Assembly (NCBI GenBank): GCA_040901765.1
Contig: JBBDYG010000105.1
Coordinates: forward strand, 12,279 to 76,278
Length of the DNA stretch: 64,000 nt
Origin: JBBDYG01 sp040901765
Lineage (GTDB): Bacteria; Planctomycetota; Planctomycetia; Pirellulales; Lacipirellulaceae
Reading direction: 5' to 3'
A program made the position numbers and the translations under genes. Under the pieces are notes generated by a model. That model did no database searches. It was not told the DNA's origin and saw only the letters and a program-made list of their open reading frames with translations. Below, piece by piece: positions 8,424 to 18,292 of the stretch (its first letter is position 1; each line of letters starts with the position of its first letter).

Positions 8424-9152
8424 CTATTGCAGTCGTAGAGCCTGCATTACGGCGTTATCTAGCGAGCTGAAGTTCGAGGATGACCCAAGTGTTCCCTCCT
8501 CGCCATCCGTCGAATCCGACGAGGGCACGCCGCTCTCGTTCGGAGCGCCAGACTCCGTGCTAGGCTGAGCCGCTAATTCCCAACGCCGATTGCGAAAGGC
8601 GAACTGGAAGGTCTTCCGTTCCTCATCCGAATCGCTCTTGCCCACCGAATCCCGCAATAGAGCGCTTGGAACCCGCTTAACGCTCGGCTCAAGGCCTGCA
8701 ATCACTTCCGAGTCGAGAACCTGAATTCCATCTTGAATCGTGTCGCCCGCGGTTTGGTTCCCGGTGGATTCTTCGGAGTCCTGCTTCTCGTCAGACTTTT
8801 CCGATGGCAGCTCTCGGGGCGGTCGATAAGAGTGACTCCACCGGGTGGCAACCGTAATGTTGCCGCGGTACTCCCCCCCCGGGTTGGCGGGCGGAGTGAA
8901 TTCATGGCCGATCACTTCGCGACTGACCCTGAAGTCGGAGAACGCGCCGTTATCAATTGCCGTGAGGGGCTGATCTTGAAGTTGATCGAGGTAGTGCCGC
9001 AAGTTCTCCACCACTCGCTCGAAGGAGGCGGCAGGATTCGTCGCGGTGGGAACCGACGGGACAGGTTTCTTTGAATCCGAGCATCCAAGCAACGGAATGA
9101 TGGCCACAATCCAAGCGATGCTCCAACCCCAGCCGTTTCTCGAACGCTTCAT
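8424..9152 (-). CDS. Putative lipoprotein of unknown function
   Basis: 242 residues from the ATG at 9152, chosen because it begins a lipoprotein signal (KRSRNGWGWSIAWIVAIIPL then LLGC); an ATG four codons upstream is the alternative. After the lipidated Cys there is a Ser/Pro-rich linker, a helical segment (FERVVENLRHYLDQLQDQPL), a region with GGEYRGNITVATRWSHSYRPP that could be beta, an acidic low-complexity stretch, then FQFAFRNRRWELAAQP and a Ser-rich tail. I recognise no family. It follows the TPR gene in the same direction with a 177-nt gap and converges on floA with only 25 nt between stop codons. Confidence 0.7.
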   Translation of the reverse strand: MKRSRNGWGWSIAWIVAIIPLLGCSDSKKPVPSVPTATNPAASFERVVENLRHYLDQLQDQPLTAIDNGAFSDFRVSREVIGHEFTPPANPGGEYRGNITVATRWSHSYRPPRELPSEKSDEKQDSEESTGNQTAGDTIQDGIQVLDSEVIAGLEPSVKRVPSALLRDSVGKSDSDEERKTFQFAFRNRRWELAAQPSTESGAPNESGVPSSDSTDGEEGTLGSSSNFSSLDNAVMQALRLQ

Positions 9153-9329
9153 TTCGCTTTCCATCCAAAGGGCGGTGCGCGATTCAGCATCCGCCAAGGT
9201 GATGCCAGGGCGATCCTCGCGTGGATTCGCACTTAGAATAAGAATATCATTCGAGCCGGCGCCCGGCCATTGCGGCGAAGGAATCGATCGCGCGGAATAT
9301 TCCGGCAATCCCGCGAAAAGGCCTGAAAA

Positions 9330-10298
9330 CTAGAACGGACTTCCCTCTTCGTCGGCGGGCGGCACCGCCGGAATCTCGTTGGGTGATTCGCCAAATTCGG
9401 CCGGCATTTCGGGCGATCCGAAGGGATCGACTTCGGTGGAGGGAGCTGCCCCGCCCAAATCTTGTGGCATATCGGGAGGCATTTCGCCGCCACCGATGCT
9501 TGGGACCATGCCCCGGATTCGGTCCACATCGACCGTGGGCAACTGACGACCGAGAATGCGGCCAAAAATGCCGGGCAGACTGCCAGCCTTCACCGATCCT
9601 GCGGTTGCTTCGGGAGCGCCCTCGCCCGCGGCGTCCGGAATGTCCGTCGCTGCTGCCTGGCTTACGGGATCGTCGGCGAATGGATCGCCTTGGTCGGCCG
9701 CCACAACTTCCTCCGGCGCGACGGCTGGGGCTACTGGAACTGTCGGCAAAGCCTCTTCGGGAATCAAAAGCGTCGCCAGTTGGCTAGGCTCGACGGGGTT
9801 GCTCAAGGCGTCGAGGGACAATCGAACCGGACGCCGGCCGGCCGAAGTCTGGATTCGCAGATGCTGGTCGTAGCGGCGACGAGCATTTTCAATCGCACGA
9901 TTTGCTTGGTCGAGTTTGGCGGCACGACGGAACTGCTCAAGCTTGAGCCGGTTGGCGCCTTGCACACGCTGGAGCGCTTCGCCGATTCCATACGCACTGG
10001 CGTTGGAATTGGCCTCGATTGCGGCACCGGTTCGCAACAGGTCGTCGGCCTCTCCGGTGCGACCTAGCCGCAACAGGGCGAGAGCTCGGAAGTAGTAAGG
10101 CCGAGGATCGTTGGGGCTTAACTCGGCCGCACGGTAGAGATACACGTCGGCGCGGTTTAGATTGCCGGAGAAATAGCTATGCACGCCGTGGCTATACATC
10201 TCGGCGGCGCTGCTGGAACGATCGGCGGCCTCCGTCGAGCTTGGGGCGACGGACAGAATCAACACCAGCAACACGCACCAATGCGAGGGGCGGATCAT
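9330..10298 (-). CDS. Secreted TPR-repeat protein
   Basis: 322 residues. The ATG at 10298 begins a signal peptide (MIRPSHWCVLLVLILSVAPS). Residues about 30-110 hold two to three tetratricopeptide repeats (AAEMYSHGVHSYFSGNLNRA, YLYRAAELSPNDPRPYYFRA, ALALLRLGRTGEADDLLRTG), which normally form a protein-binding superhelix. The C-terminal half is Pro/Glu/Asp-rich and probably disordered. The upstream continuation of the frame was left out because it precedes the signal peptide. It lies downstream of the giant TPR gene on the same strand. Specific function unknown. Confidence 0.8.
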   Translation of the reverse strand: MIRPSHWCVLLVLILSVAPSSTEAADRSSSAAEMYSHGVHSYFSGNLNRADVYLYRAAELSPNDPRPYYFRALALLRLGRTGEADDLLRTGAAIEANSNASAYGIGEALQRVQGANRLKLEQFRRAAKLDQANRAIENARRRYDQHLRIQTSAGRRPVRLSLDALSNPVEPSQLATLLIPEEALPTVPVAPAVAPEEVVAADQGDPFADDPVSQAAATDIPDAAGEGAPEATAGSVKAGSLPGIFGRILGRQLPTVDVDRIRGMVPSIGGGEMPPDMPQDLGGAAPSTEVDPFGSPEMPAEFGESPNEIPAVPPADEEGSPF

Positions 10299-10529
10299 AG
10301 GATGCTCCAACCGGGCGAACCTGCGGCACAAAAGCTCCATGTTAAGCGGCGGGCCGCGCCGACTCAACTCACTGCTCGAAAACTGCAAAGTCCGCCAGAA
10401 AGTAGCAGGCACACTCCTAGTTCCGTCGCCGTCCCACGAAATCGCAAGGTTTTCACCAGTTCCGTTGCGGCACGTCGCAGATCGGCCGCGGCGGACGGAT
10501 CGTGCCTACTACTTTGCTGGCCCGACCGG

Positions 10530-13500
10530 CTAAAGCGACGCGCTGCGAAGTTCGGGGTTTTCGATCTTTTCCTTCGTCTTTTCGTATTGGTCCCATTCCA
10601 TGTGATTGAGCTCGGTCCGGTCCAGCCCTAATGCGAGGGCCTGCTTCCAGGCTAGTTCGGCGTTCGTTCCGTCGTTCGCCTGAAGGTGTGCGAGGGCCTT
10701 GTGATACCACTTCGAGGCAGTTGGGCCATCAATCACCGCCAACTCCAGATCGGCAATCGCTTCGGGATACTGTTTTTGGGCCAGGAACACAACCGCCCGG
10801 GTGTCGAGAATATCCGAGGTGGGGCCAATGATCTGTACCGCCTCCTGCACCAGCTTGTAGGCTTCGCCGCTACTGGTTTCTTTGGCGCCGCCCAAAGCCA
10901 GGAGGAACGCCAGGTTGTTGAGCACAATCGCCCGCGCCTGCCCCTCGACGTCGCTGCGCTCGAGGAGTTTCCGATACATGGCCGCTGCCGCCTCGTACTT
11001 TCCACCGAGGTCGTGCAACTCCGCCTGCTGCAATTGCAGCGTGATTCCCTCGGGGTCGTCGCGGAGTGCCCGATCGAGCCACGCCTGGACCTGCGGATCG
11101 AATCGGTCGCCGAGATCCTCTCGTTTTGTGCGGAGCACCGACAGTCCCGATTGAATCAGGGCCGGCGCCGGAAGTTGGCCTTGTAGTTGGTCGAGCAGCT
11201 CGAAACCCTTCTCCGCATCGCGATGCACGCCGAGGAAGGTCGCCAGTTGCGGAATGTATTCAGGCTTTTTGCTGGCGATAATTCGATAAAGCTGCTCGGC
11301 GGTGTCGTAGTCCTTCAGTTCGGTAATCAATTCCGCCACGCGGGCGGCGGCGGGGATCGAGTCGTCACTTAATTGAGATAGGTCGGCCGGCAACAGCCGC
11401 CGCAGGGCACTGCGGGCTTCGGCCTGTTTGCCGGTCTTAATGGCTAACCTTGCCACCAACTCCATCGTGCTAGGCGCTGTGGGAGCGACTTCCGCCAGTC
11501 GGTTGAGTTGTCGGGTGGCTTCCGCCAGATCGGCGGTTCCACCGCGATCGAGGAGCATTTGAATGAACGTCCCACGGGGCGCTTCGGCATCGGGGTAACG
11601 CGCGATTAACTCGACCATGTGCGGTCGCGCCTGGTCCCATTTACTGGTGAGGAAATAAAGCTTTCCGAGAATCATGTCGTCGCCGATCGCCAGTGGCTGA
11701 TTCTGCTTTAACGCCGACAGGAGCGCGACCGCCTTCAGACGCGAGATCGGCTCTGGGCGCGGGGCCAGAATTCGGGCCATGCGAAGCTGATCCTCGACGG
11801 CCAGTTCGCCCCCAACGGCATTGGAGGCGAGCAGCCTTTCGGCCTTGAGCAACTTTTGATAGTCGCCGGTTTGGGCGAGGATTTCAGCCGCGGTCCGCCG
11901 GGCCCACAGGACATTTTCGTCCTGCGGTTCGGCCTTGCCTTCCGTCGCCGCCTTGAGGATGCGATTGATGAGCGGAGTTGCATGGCTGAGCTTGTTCGCC
12001 TGTATCGGATAACCGTTTCCCAGGTAGTAAGCCGCCAAGAATCGCATGGCCCGCACGTCGTCGGGATTATTCTCCATCGCCGCGCGGTAGCGGTTTTCGG
12101 CGTCGAACCAGCGACCGGTGATTTCGTAACATCGGGCTAGTACGAGCGGAAGTTCATCCTCGGGCAGGGAGAGCTGCACCTGGCGTATCGCTTCGGCCGC
12201 GCGATCGAGCTGCATCGTCGTCCGCAGAAAGCCTACCCAGGTAAGCCAGACGTCGGGGGAACGGGGGGCCAGTCGAACGGCCTTTTCCAATCCTTTTCCG
12301 GCCTTCGTAAGCTGTTCCGCAAGCGCTTGCCGCTCGGCGGGAGTCATCGATGCGCTTTCCACAGTCAGCGTAAACTGATCTTCTGTTGAAGCGTCGGGAT
12401 CGGGATTGGCAGTCGCTGCTTTGACCTCGAATTTTTTGTCAGTCGCAATCGTTTTCAGCACGAACTGCCCATACCAATGTTGTTTGGCGGCATTTTCGGC
12501 ATCGGTCTCGATAACCACGTCGGCCGTCTTCAACGCCTCGCCCTTGTCGCCCGTATTGAGCAGCACGTCGGCGTACTGCTGGCCGAACGAACGTTGGAGC
12601 ACGGACCTGTCGAGCATTTCGAGGGCCGCTCGGGCATCGACCCAGCGACCGCGACGGATGAGGAGTTGTGCATACTGCAAGAGATTGATAGGCGCTCCGC
12701 GTCCGAGTTTCATTGCTTTGTCGTAGCTCTCCAGCGCCGCCGCTTCGTCGCGGCGATTCAGCTCGATTTCGGCTTGCAACAAGTATAACTCGTTCCAATC
12801 GGGACGATCCAATAAAGCCTTAGTCACCAGAGCTTCGGCTTGCTGCAGTGCCTCCGCACCCGCCTGACCTCGCGCCACCTGCGACAGCAGCCGCTGGGCC
12901 TCGGTATAGATCCAGGTGCTGTTCTGCTCGCTTCTAACAATCTCCAATATCGCATCCTGAGCCTGCTTCATTCCGACATCGTCGTTTTCCTCGCGGGCCA
13001 TCTTGAACAGCATGACGCGCGTCGCCAAATCGCCCGGCGCCAATTCGGTGACCTTCTTCCAACAGGTCTCCGCCTCGTCGCGAAGCCGGATACTCAGGAA
13101 TTTAGCGCCCAGCGCGGACCATAACTGCACTTGCTGCTGGTTTTCCCACTCCTGGGTTCCCTCGGTTAACGTCATTAATTGATTTTTCAGCGTCGCATCG
13201 CTGGTGTCTGCGCTGCCGAGGTTGCTCAACGCGATGAGCAGGTCGGCCCTGTCCATCCGCAGTTGCGGAGTGTCGCCAAATTTCTCGACGATCGATTGAT
13301 GCAATTCGAGCGCTTTGCTCGGGCCTTGTTCGGGGTCGCTCGACACAAGCAACATCGCCGCTCGGCGGACGTTCAAATTGTCCGGATCCTGTTTATAAGC
13401 TTCCCTGATCATCTCGCGCGCGGCAACGTAATCGCCGCGCTGCATCAGCACGTGTACTTTCAGCAGAGTCTTTGCAGCGCCGGTCAATCCGTGTTTCGTG

Positions 13501-15047
13501 GATTGCTCTTCCACCTTCTTGTTAATCTCGGACCAATCCTGCTCGTCCTTGGGCCGCAGCTTCATGTCCGCGATCATTCGGCTCAAATCCACGTCCGTGG
13601 ACTTGTTCTGTAGGGGACCAAGCATACCTTCAATTCGCGCAACTCCCGCCTGTGCCGGCACGTTGTTTGGGTCCGACTCCAGCGCCAACTTATACGCCGA
13701 GATCGCCAAGTCGAGGTCACCGAGCTTCTCGTTGCACAACCCTAACTGGAAGTTGATCCGCGTGAGCATTTCGGGCCGTTGGTCAATCTGCGGCAGCGAC
13801 TTGAACTGCTTCAACATCTCGTGAGCTGGGAACCATTTTTCTTCGGCCAGCAGGCAATTTGCCTCGATGTAGTCAGCCGCGACCGAGTTACCCACTTCAC
13901 GAAGCTTGTCGCCCGTTTTGCGAGCACTGGACATGTCCTGTTGGCTCAGGTACAGATTGGCCATGAATTCATAGAGTGCGTACTGAAATCGCTCGTCGAT
14001 TTTGGTAAGCCCGAGCTCCAAGTGCTCGATTGCCTTTTTGGCGTCATTTTTGAGCACCTCCAGGCTAGCCAGGTGCTGATAGAACCGAATGTCCTCAGGA
14101 TGGGCGGCAACACCGGCCTCCAGGAGAGCGCGACAGGCGGCAAGATCTTCGTCGGACAGGCTCGCCTGGGAATCCTCCTTCAACTTCTCTTGCCTTTGCT
14201 CCTGCAAATCGAGCAATTGCATTTCGATATTCGCGGCAAGTGCGTCAGCGCTGTTGGGGTCGATTTCATACGCTTTTTTCAAGTCCTCCTTCGCCGATTC
14301 GGCCTCGTCGAGGGAACGGCGATAACTGGCGCGCTGCAAATAGGCTTCCACCTTCTCGGGATTTGCTTCCACGAGTTGATTCATCACGCGGTCGGCTAAC
14401 TCGGGCCGCCGCTCCGTGCCGCGCAGAACCTGGGCGGCGCCGCGATACACAGCCGTTTCGCCGGGTGCTGTGGCCTTCGACACATCAAACGTATCGGTGC
14501 CCTTGTCGTAGCCAATCAATACATAAGCGTTATCGAGGGCTTCGGGTTCTTTGTTCTGAAACATGCACGTGGACTGAATGCGCAATAACTCGGCGTCCTT
14601 GGGATTGCCATTCAGGAGCACTTTAAGATGCGCCAGCGCTTCCTTTTGGCCGAACCCGAATTTCAAAGTCAGATCAACTAGCCGCCGACGAAGTTTTTGC
14701 TCGTCACTGTATTTGCGCAGGGTAGTTTCCATGACTTGTCGAGCGCTCTGATATTCCTTAAAAGTCCAATTTTCAAGATTCTTCTCGTTCTCGCCGATTT
14801 CGGCCCACACGTTCGCCCATCGCACCTCCACTTCGCGGTCGTCGGGTCGGACCGTGAGATAATTGCGCAGATATTGCTCTTCTTCACGAAGTTTGTCTTC
14901 CGCCTTGGCCTTATCGGCCTGTTCGACGAGGCTGCCGGCTTTGCGCTCGACCTGGTACCGCCACAGCCCGTAAACGGCGCCGGAGCAGACCAGCACGCCG
15001 ACCAGAAGCACGACCAATAACGTGTAGTTAACGCGATAACGTTGCAT
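10530..15047 (-). CDS. Giant membrane-anchored TPR-repeat protein
   Basis: 1505 residues from the ATG at 15047 (MQRYRVNYTLLVVLLVGVLV), which starts a single N-terminal membrane anchor. Almost all the rest is helical TPR-like repeats, for example AYLQRASYRRSLDEAESAKE, LGDLDLAISAYKLALESDP, YLLQAEIELNRRDEAAALES and GKYEAAAAMYRKLLERSD. The architecture suggests a large periplasmic scaffold. It resembles the long TPR proteins that accompany PEP-CTERM/exosortase systems (PrsT type), although it carries no lipobox. It lies between a TIGR03790 protein and another TPR protein on the same strand. Role is inference; the repeat nature is directly visible. Confidence 0.85.
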   Translation of the reverse strand: MQRYRVNYTLLVVLLVGVLVCSGAVYGLWRYQVERKAGSLVEQADKAKAEDKLREEEQYLRNYLTVRPDDREVEVRWANVWAEIGENEKNLENWTFKEYQSARQVMETTLRKYSDEQKLRRRLVDLTLKFGFGQKEALAHLKVLLNGNPKDAELLRIQSTCMFQNKEPEALDNAYVLIGYDKGTDTFDVSKATAPGETAVYRGAAQVLRGTERRPELADRVMNQLVEANPEKVEAYLQRASYRRSLDEAESAKEDLKKAYEIDPNSADALAANIEMQLLDLQEQRQEKLKEDSQASLSDEDLAACRALLEAGVAAHPEDIRFYQHLASLEVLKNDAKKAIEHLELGLTKIDERFQYALYEFMANLYLSQQDMSSARKTGDKLREVGNSVAADYIEANCLLAEEKWFPAHEMLKQFKSLPQIDQRPEMLTRINFQLGLCNEKLGDLDLAISAYKLALESDPNNVPAQAGVARIEGMLGPLQNKSTDVDLSRMIADMKLRPKDEQDWSEINKKVEEQSTKHGLTGAAKTLLKVHVLMQRGDYVAAREMIREAYKQDPDNLNVRRAAMLLVSSDPEQGPSKALELHQSIVEKFGDTPQLRMDRADLLIALSNLGSADTSDATLKNQLMTLTEGTQEWENQQQVQLWSALGAKFLSIRLRDEAETCWKKVTELAPGDLATRVMLFKMAREENDDVGMKQAQDAILEIVRSEQNSTWIYTEAQRLLSQVARGQAGAEALQQAEALVTKALLDRPDWNELYLLQAEIELNRRDEAAALESYDKAMKLGRGAPINLLQYAQLLIRRGRWVDARAALEMLDRSVLQRSFGQQYADVLLNTGDKGEALKTADVVIETDAENAAKQHWYGQFVLKTIATDKKFEVKAATANPDPDASTEDQFTLTVESASMTPAERQALAEQLTKAGKGLEKAVRLAPRSPDVWLTWVGFLRTTMQLDRAAEAIRQVQLSLPEDELPLVLARCYEITGRWFDAENRYRAAMENNPDDVRAMRFLAAYYLGNGYPIQANKLSHATPLINRILKAATEGKAEPQDENVLWARRTAAEILAQTGDYQKLLKAERLLASNAVGGELAVEDQLRMARILAPRPEPISRLKAVALLSALKQNQPLAIGDDMILGKLYFLTSKWDQARPHMVELIARYPDAEAPRGTFIQMLLDRGGTADLAEATRQLNRLAEVAPTAPSTMELVARLAIKTGKQAEARSALRRLLPADLSQLSDDSIPAAARVAELITELKDYDTAEQLYRIIASKKPEYIPQLATFLGVHRDAEKGFELLDQLQGQLPAPALIQSGLSVLRTKREDLGDRFDPQVQAWLDRALRDDPEGITLQLQQAELHDLGGKYEAAAAMYRKLLERSDVEGQARAIVLNNLAFLLALGGAKETSSGEAYKLVQEAVQIIGPTSDILDTRAVVFLAQKQYPEAIADLELAVIDGPTASKWYHKALAHLQANDGTNAELAWKQALALGLDRTELNHMEWDQYEKTKEKIENPELRSASL

Positions 15048-15510
15048 GTATGGTTCCCACGTGGCCCGCTGGATCGACGTGTCGCTCGGGACGGACGAAA
15101 TCAACGGGATGCGAAAAGAATCTGCCTCGGCTAATACGAACCGCGGATCAAGACAGCGCGGCCGCTCGTTCGTTCTCCCAGGCGGTTGGACATAGCCAGC
15201 CGTAGCATCCAGCACTCATGGAAGACAAATGATTGCCAATGTCGGTGGTTTAACATCAACGCTGGCAACCCGGAGCCGCTGCTAAAGCCTAAGTGCCGTT
15301 ACCCTTTCGGCAACTTAAGGACACCATTCATCGTATCCGCGCGGCGAGACCTGTCAACGAACCGGAACGGTTGAGCCGACATTTCCAGACGGTGCTGCCC
15401 ATTCAAGCAGACCTGGCCGGCCCGATTGCCACGGACGGGCCGAATTTGACGCCTCGATCCGGTCGGACAGTTGGATTCGATTGGACTATTTCGCCGACCT
15501 GTGACAAGGC
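15048..15510. other. Spacer without a recognisable gene
   Basis: 463 nt between the giant TPR gene and the TIGR03790 gene. I see no convincing coding region, RNA fold or repeat. It is the likely place of the TPR promoter. Confidence 0.5.
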
Positions 15511-17313
15511 TTACTCAATCTGCAGCAATCCCGCAGACGCCTGCGCCACCACCGCTCCGTCCGCTCCCTCGGCTTCTGCCCGCAACCGAACCGGGCCGGG
15601 GCCGATCTCGCCGGCCGAAATCGTCAGGGTACCGGACTCGCCTTCCATTCGCCCGATCTGGCGATCTTGGACCAAGACCCGAACGGCCTTCGCCCCCGCG
15701 GAACTGGCTTGAATCGTTAATTGTTCGAGGCGGGTCATTTTGCCCGACGGATTCACGCTCAATTCCAGTTGGTGCGGGTGGTTGTCGACTATGAACGGGA
15801 CAATAACTCGGCCCTGCGACTCGATTGAGTCGGCGTTGACGGCGACTACCCGCAACTCATGGGATCCCTCGGCTAGTTTTGTCGTATCGAGCGGAATGGT
15901 TTGGCCCGCGGGCAGCCGTGCGATCAGTCGGCCATCGAGGAAAAGCTCGCAGATACCGACCGGCTTACCGGGGGACGGCGTAACTTTTGGCGTGATATCG
16001 AGCTGTCCTTTGACAATCTGATCCGCGGCCACGTTCACTTCGACCTTGGGCGGGCTGGCCCAAGGTTGACACAGCGGGTCGCCCACGATCAGAAGCTGGT
16101 ACGGCCCCGTCACCGACTGATAGAAAGCCTCCGCAAGCGAGCAGCCGCGGCGGTAGTGAATATGAACCATGGGCAGGGGAAACTTGGCCTGCTGCGCGGT
16201 CGGTTCCCACACGGTGCCGCTCGCGCCCGCCGCGCCGAGTCGCAGGAAGTCGGTCAACGGAGTTTGATGCGCGCCTGCACGAAGGTCACCGCCGTAGCTG
16301 GTCAGATGTTCGCAAATAGCCCCTGGAATGACCTGAATCCCGGCTGTGTTGACATTAAATCCGGCAGCCCCGGTCATGAGTCCCATGATGTCGCGTTGAC
16401 CCTCCGGCAAAATGCCCTCCTCGACGGTTGCTCGGGCACCCAGGGACTCAAGCTGCGCAACCGCGGCTGCATAACAATCGTGCCGGGTCTTGGAACGGAT
16501 GTCCTTATTGCGCATGAAATAGAAAGTGCCGTGCGGCTGCTTTCCGTCCACCGAAACGGCTCGCCGCAAGTAGTTCACAACCTCGCTCACGCGATTACCG
16601 CGACCGGTGGTGACGCCCAGCATGGTCGAGAGCAGATAGCGCTGCCCCTGCTTCGGATCCTCCGAGTGTGCCCCGCCCTCCTGCCAAGAATAGCGACCGC
16701 GGAATCCTTGCGAGGGAGTATCGGCAAGCTGCGTGCAACGCACTTGGTTCGCCTCAAGATTGGGCGCATACCAATTCACCTGTGGCATGACGATTGCCCG
16801 ATTTTTTTCCAACAAGTAGGGCCACAGAAACGTAGCCCCGTTGATCGAGGCAAACGGCGCGAACGACTTGGGAAACTTCTCTTCGGGGTAGTCCGGCTGC
16901 AATTGAATACGCCAGGGAAAGTCGCTCGAGTAGATAAGATAGTCGATCTGCAGTGTCAACTTGCGATCTTCAATGGCCTTGAGTGCCGGCAAGAGAATCT
17001 GGTCGCGGAACTTGACGACGGTAGTGCCTTCTCGGTTCCCGGACCAATCGATTGACAGGACATTGCAGGCCGGAATGTTCCGCAATTGAATGTAATGATT
17101 TGCGATCTCGCGGGAGCTATCACTTCGCGAGTTGACCAACAGGAAAACGTTTTCTGCACCGCCGCCGGCGGTGGCGGTTGGGGCAGTCACGTAGGTTGCG
17201 ATAACCGCCACTGCCACCGGCACGACGATCCGCCGACGCCAGTTGCACAGGATGTCGGAAAGAACAAGTACAGGCATCGGCATCATGCGGATTAAATCGC
17301 GGGAAATTGGCAT
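15511..17313 (-). CDS. TIGR03790 family protein (exosortase-associated, secreted)
   Basis: 600 residues. The N-terminus has a membrane/signal segment (RIVVPVAVAVIATYVTAPTA). The central region carries the marks of TIGR03790: NVFLLVNSRSDSSREIANHY, RNIPACNVLSIDW, DYLIYSSDFPWRIQL, a C-terminal LTSYGGDLRAGAHQTPLTDF, GAAGASGTVWEP and YQLLIVGDPLCQPW. As I recall, TIGR03790 has been noted to occur only in genomes that encode exosortase; its biochemical role is unknown. The fold is reminiscent of C25/caspase-like proteins, but I do not assign a catalytic dyad. About 180 C-terminal residues look like beta-sandwich modules. Start could also be one of the Met codons at positions 10-13. Confidence 0.85.
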   Translation of the reverse strand: MPISRDLIRMMPMPVLVLSDILCNWRRRIVVPVAVAVIATYVTAPTATAGGGAENVFLLVNSRSDSSREIANHYIQLRNIPACNVLSIDWSGNREGTTVVKFRDQILLPALKAIEDRKLTLQIDYLIYSSDFPWRIQLQPDYPEEKFPKSFAPFASINGATFLWPYLLEKNRAIVMPQVNWYAPNLEANQVRCTQLADTPSQGFRGRYSWQEGGAHSEDPKQGQRYLLSTMLGVTTGRGNRVSEVVNYLRRAVSVDGKQPHGTFYFMRNKDIRSKTRHDCYAAAVAQLESLGARATVEEGILPEGQRDIMGLMTGAAGFNVNTAGIQVIPGAICEHLTSYGGDLRAGAHQTPLTDFLRLGAAGASGTVWEPTAQQAKFPLPMVHIHYRRGCSLAEAFYQSVTGPYQLLIVGDPLCQPWASPPKVEVNVAADQIVKGQLDITPKVTPSPGKPVGICELFLDGRLIARLPAGQTIPLDTTKLAEGSHELRVVAVNADSIESQGRVIVPFIVDNHPHQLELSVNPSGKMTRLEQLTIQASSAGAKAVRVLVQDRQIGRMEGESGTLTISAGEIGPGPVRLRAEAEGADGAVVAQASAGLLQIE

Positions 17314-17441
17314 CCTTGCGTTGTACGGCCTGCTCCCGCCATCGGCAATGGGATCGCAATGGGATCACTGTGGGTGTCGATATCGGACTTTAATGGTTAC
17401 GATCAAAGAATCGTAGCGGTTATTTCCTCTGCCGCCCTCTG

Positions 17442-18191
17442 ATGTCATTCCCCACTTTGCCAACGCTGTCGGAACCGCCGCGCACGTCGCGGGCCGTCTT
17501 CGCGGCCCGCAACGTGACCAAGGTTTACCACATGGGCGAAGTCGATGTCCACGCGCTGCGCGGCGTCGATCTCGACCTGTGGATGGGCGAATTTGTCGTG
17601 TTGCTCGGCCCGTCGGGAAGCGGCAAGAGCACCCTGCTGAATATCCTCGGCGGACTCGATTCCCCCTCCGGCGGCACGGTTTACTACAACGAAGAGGAGC
17701 TTACCCGATTCGACGATGCCGCGCTCACTCAGTATCGCCGCCAACACGTCGGGTTTGTGTTTCAGTTCTACAATCTGATTCCCAGTCTAACGGCGCGGGA
17801 AAACGTGGCCCTGATTACCGACATTGCCCGCAGTCCCATGCTGCCGGACGACGCGCTGGCGCTCGTCGACTTGCAGGACCGGCTCGACCATTTCCCCGCC
17901 CAGCTCTCGGGTGGCGAGCAGCAGCGGGTGGCGATCGCCCGTGCGGTCGCCAAGCGGCCCGACGTGCTCTTGTGCGACGAACCGACCGGCGCGCTCGACG
18001 TCCACACCGGCGTGCTGGTCCTCGAAGCGATACAGAAGATTAACACCGAACTCGGCACCACTACGGCGGTCATTACTCATAATGCCGTGATCGCCGACAT
18101 GGCCGATCGCGTGGTCCACGTCTCCGACGGAAAAATCGCCGGCATCGACCGCAACACCACCAAACGCCCCGCCCGCGAACTGGCGTGGTGA
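17442..18191 (+). CDS. ABC transporter ATP-binding protein (MacB/LolD type)
   Basis: 249 residues. Complete ABC ATPase: Walker A GPSGSGKS at 56-63, Q-loop FVFQFYN near 106, signature LSGGEQQR at 155-162, Walker B with DEPTGALD at 179-186 and the switch His in ITHN at 211-214. Sequence and size fit the MacB/LolD branch that drives FtsX-type permeases, moving lipoproteins, peptides or small molecules across the envelope by mechanotransmission rather than by classic transport. The permease and adaptor genes follow on the same strand, so the three make one exporter. The substrate cannot be read from the sequence. Confidence 0.95.
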   Translation: MSFPTLPTLSEPPRTSRAVFAARNVTKVYHMGEVDVHALRGVDLDLWMGEFVVLLGPSGSGKSTLLNILGGLDSPSGGTVYYNEEELTRFDDAALTQYRRQHVGFVFQFYNLIPSLTARENVALITDIARSPMLPDDALALVDLQDRLDHFPAQLSGGEQQRVAIARAVAKRPDVLLCDEPTGALDVHTGVLVLEAIQKINTELGTTTAVITHNAVIADMADRVVHVSDGKIAGIDRNTTKRPARELAW

Positions 18192-18292
18192 GGAAAGAGG
18201 CCAGAGGTCGGACGTCGGAGGTCAGGAAAGTACTAGGTATCTCTTTGATTCTCCGACCTCTGACCTCCGACCTCCAATTTCCGACCTCTCCC
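18190..18292. repeat. GACCTC-word inverted repeat between ATPase and permease
   Basis: Left arm has AGGTCGG, CGGAGGTCAGG words and the right arm CCGACCTCTGACCTCCGACC, separated by about 40 nt. It fills the gap between the two exporter genes and keeps the permease frame open upstream of its real start. Confidence 0.75.
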
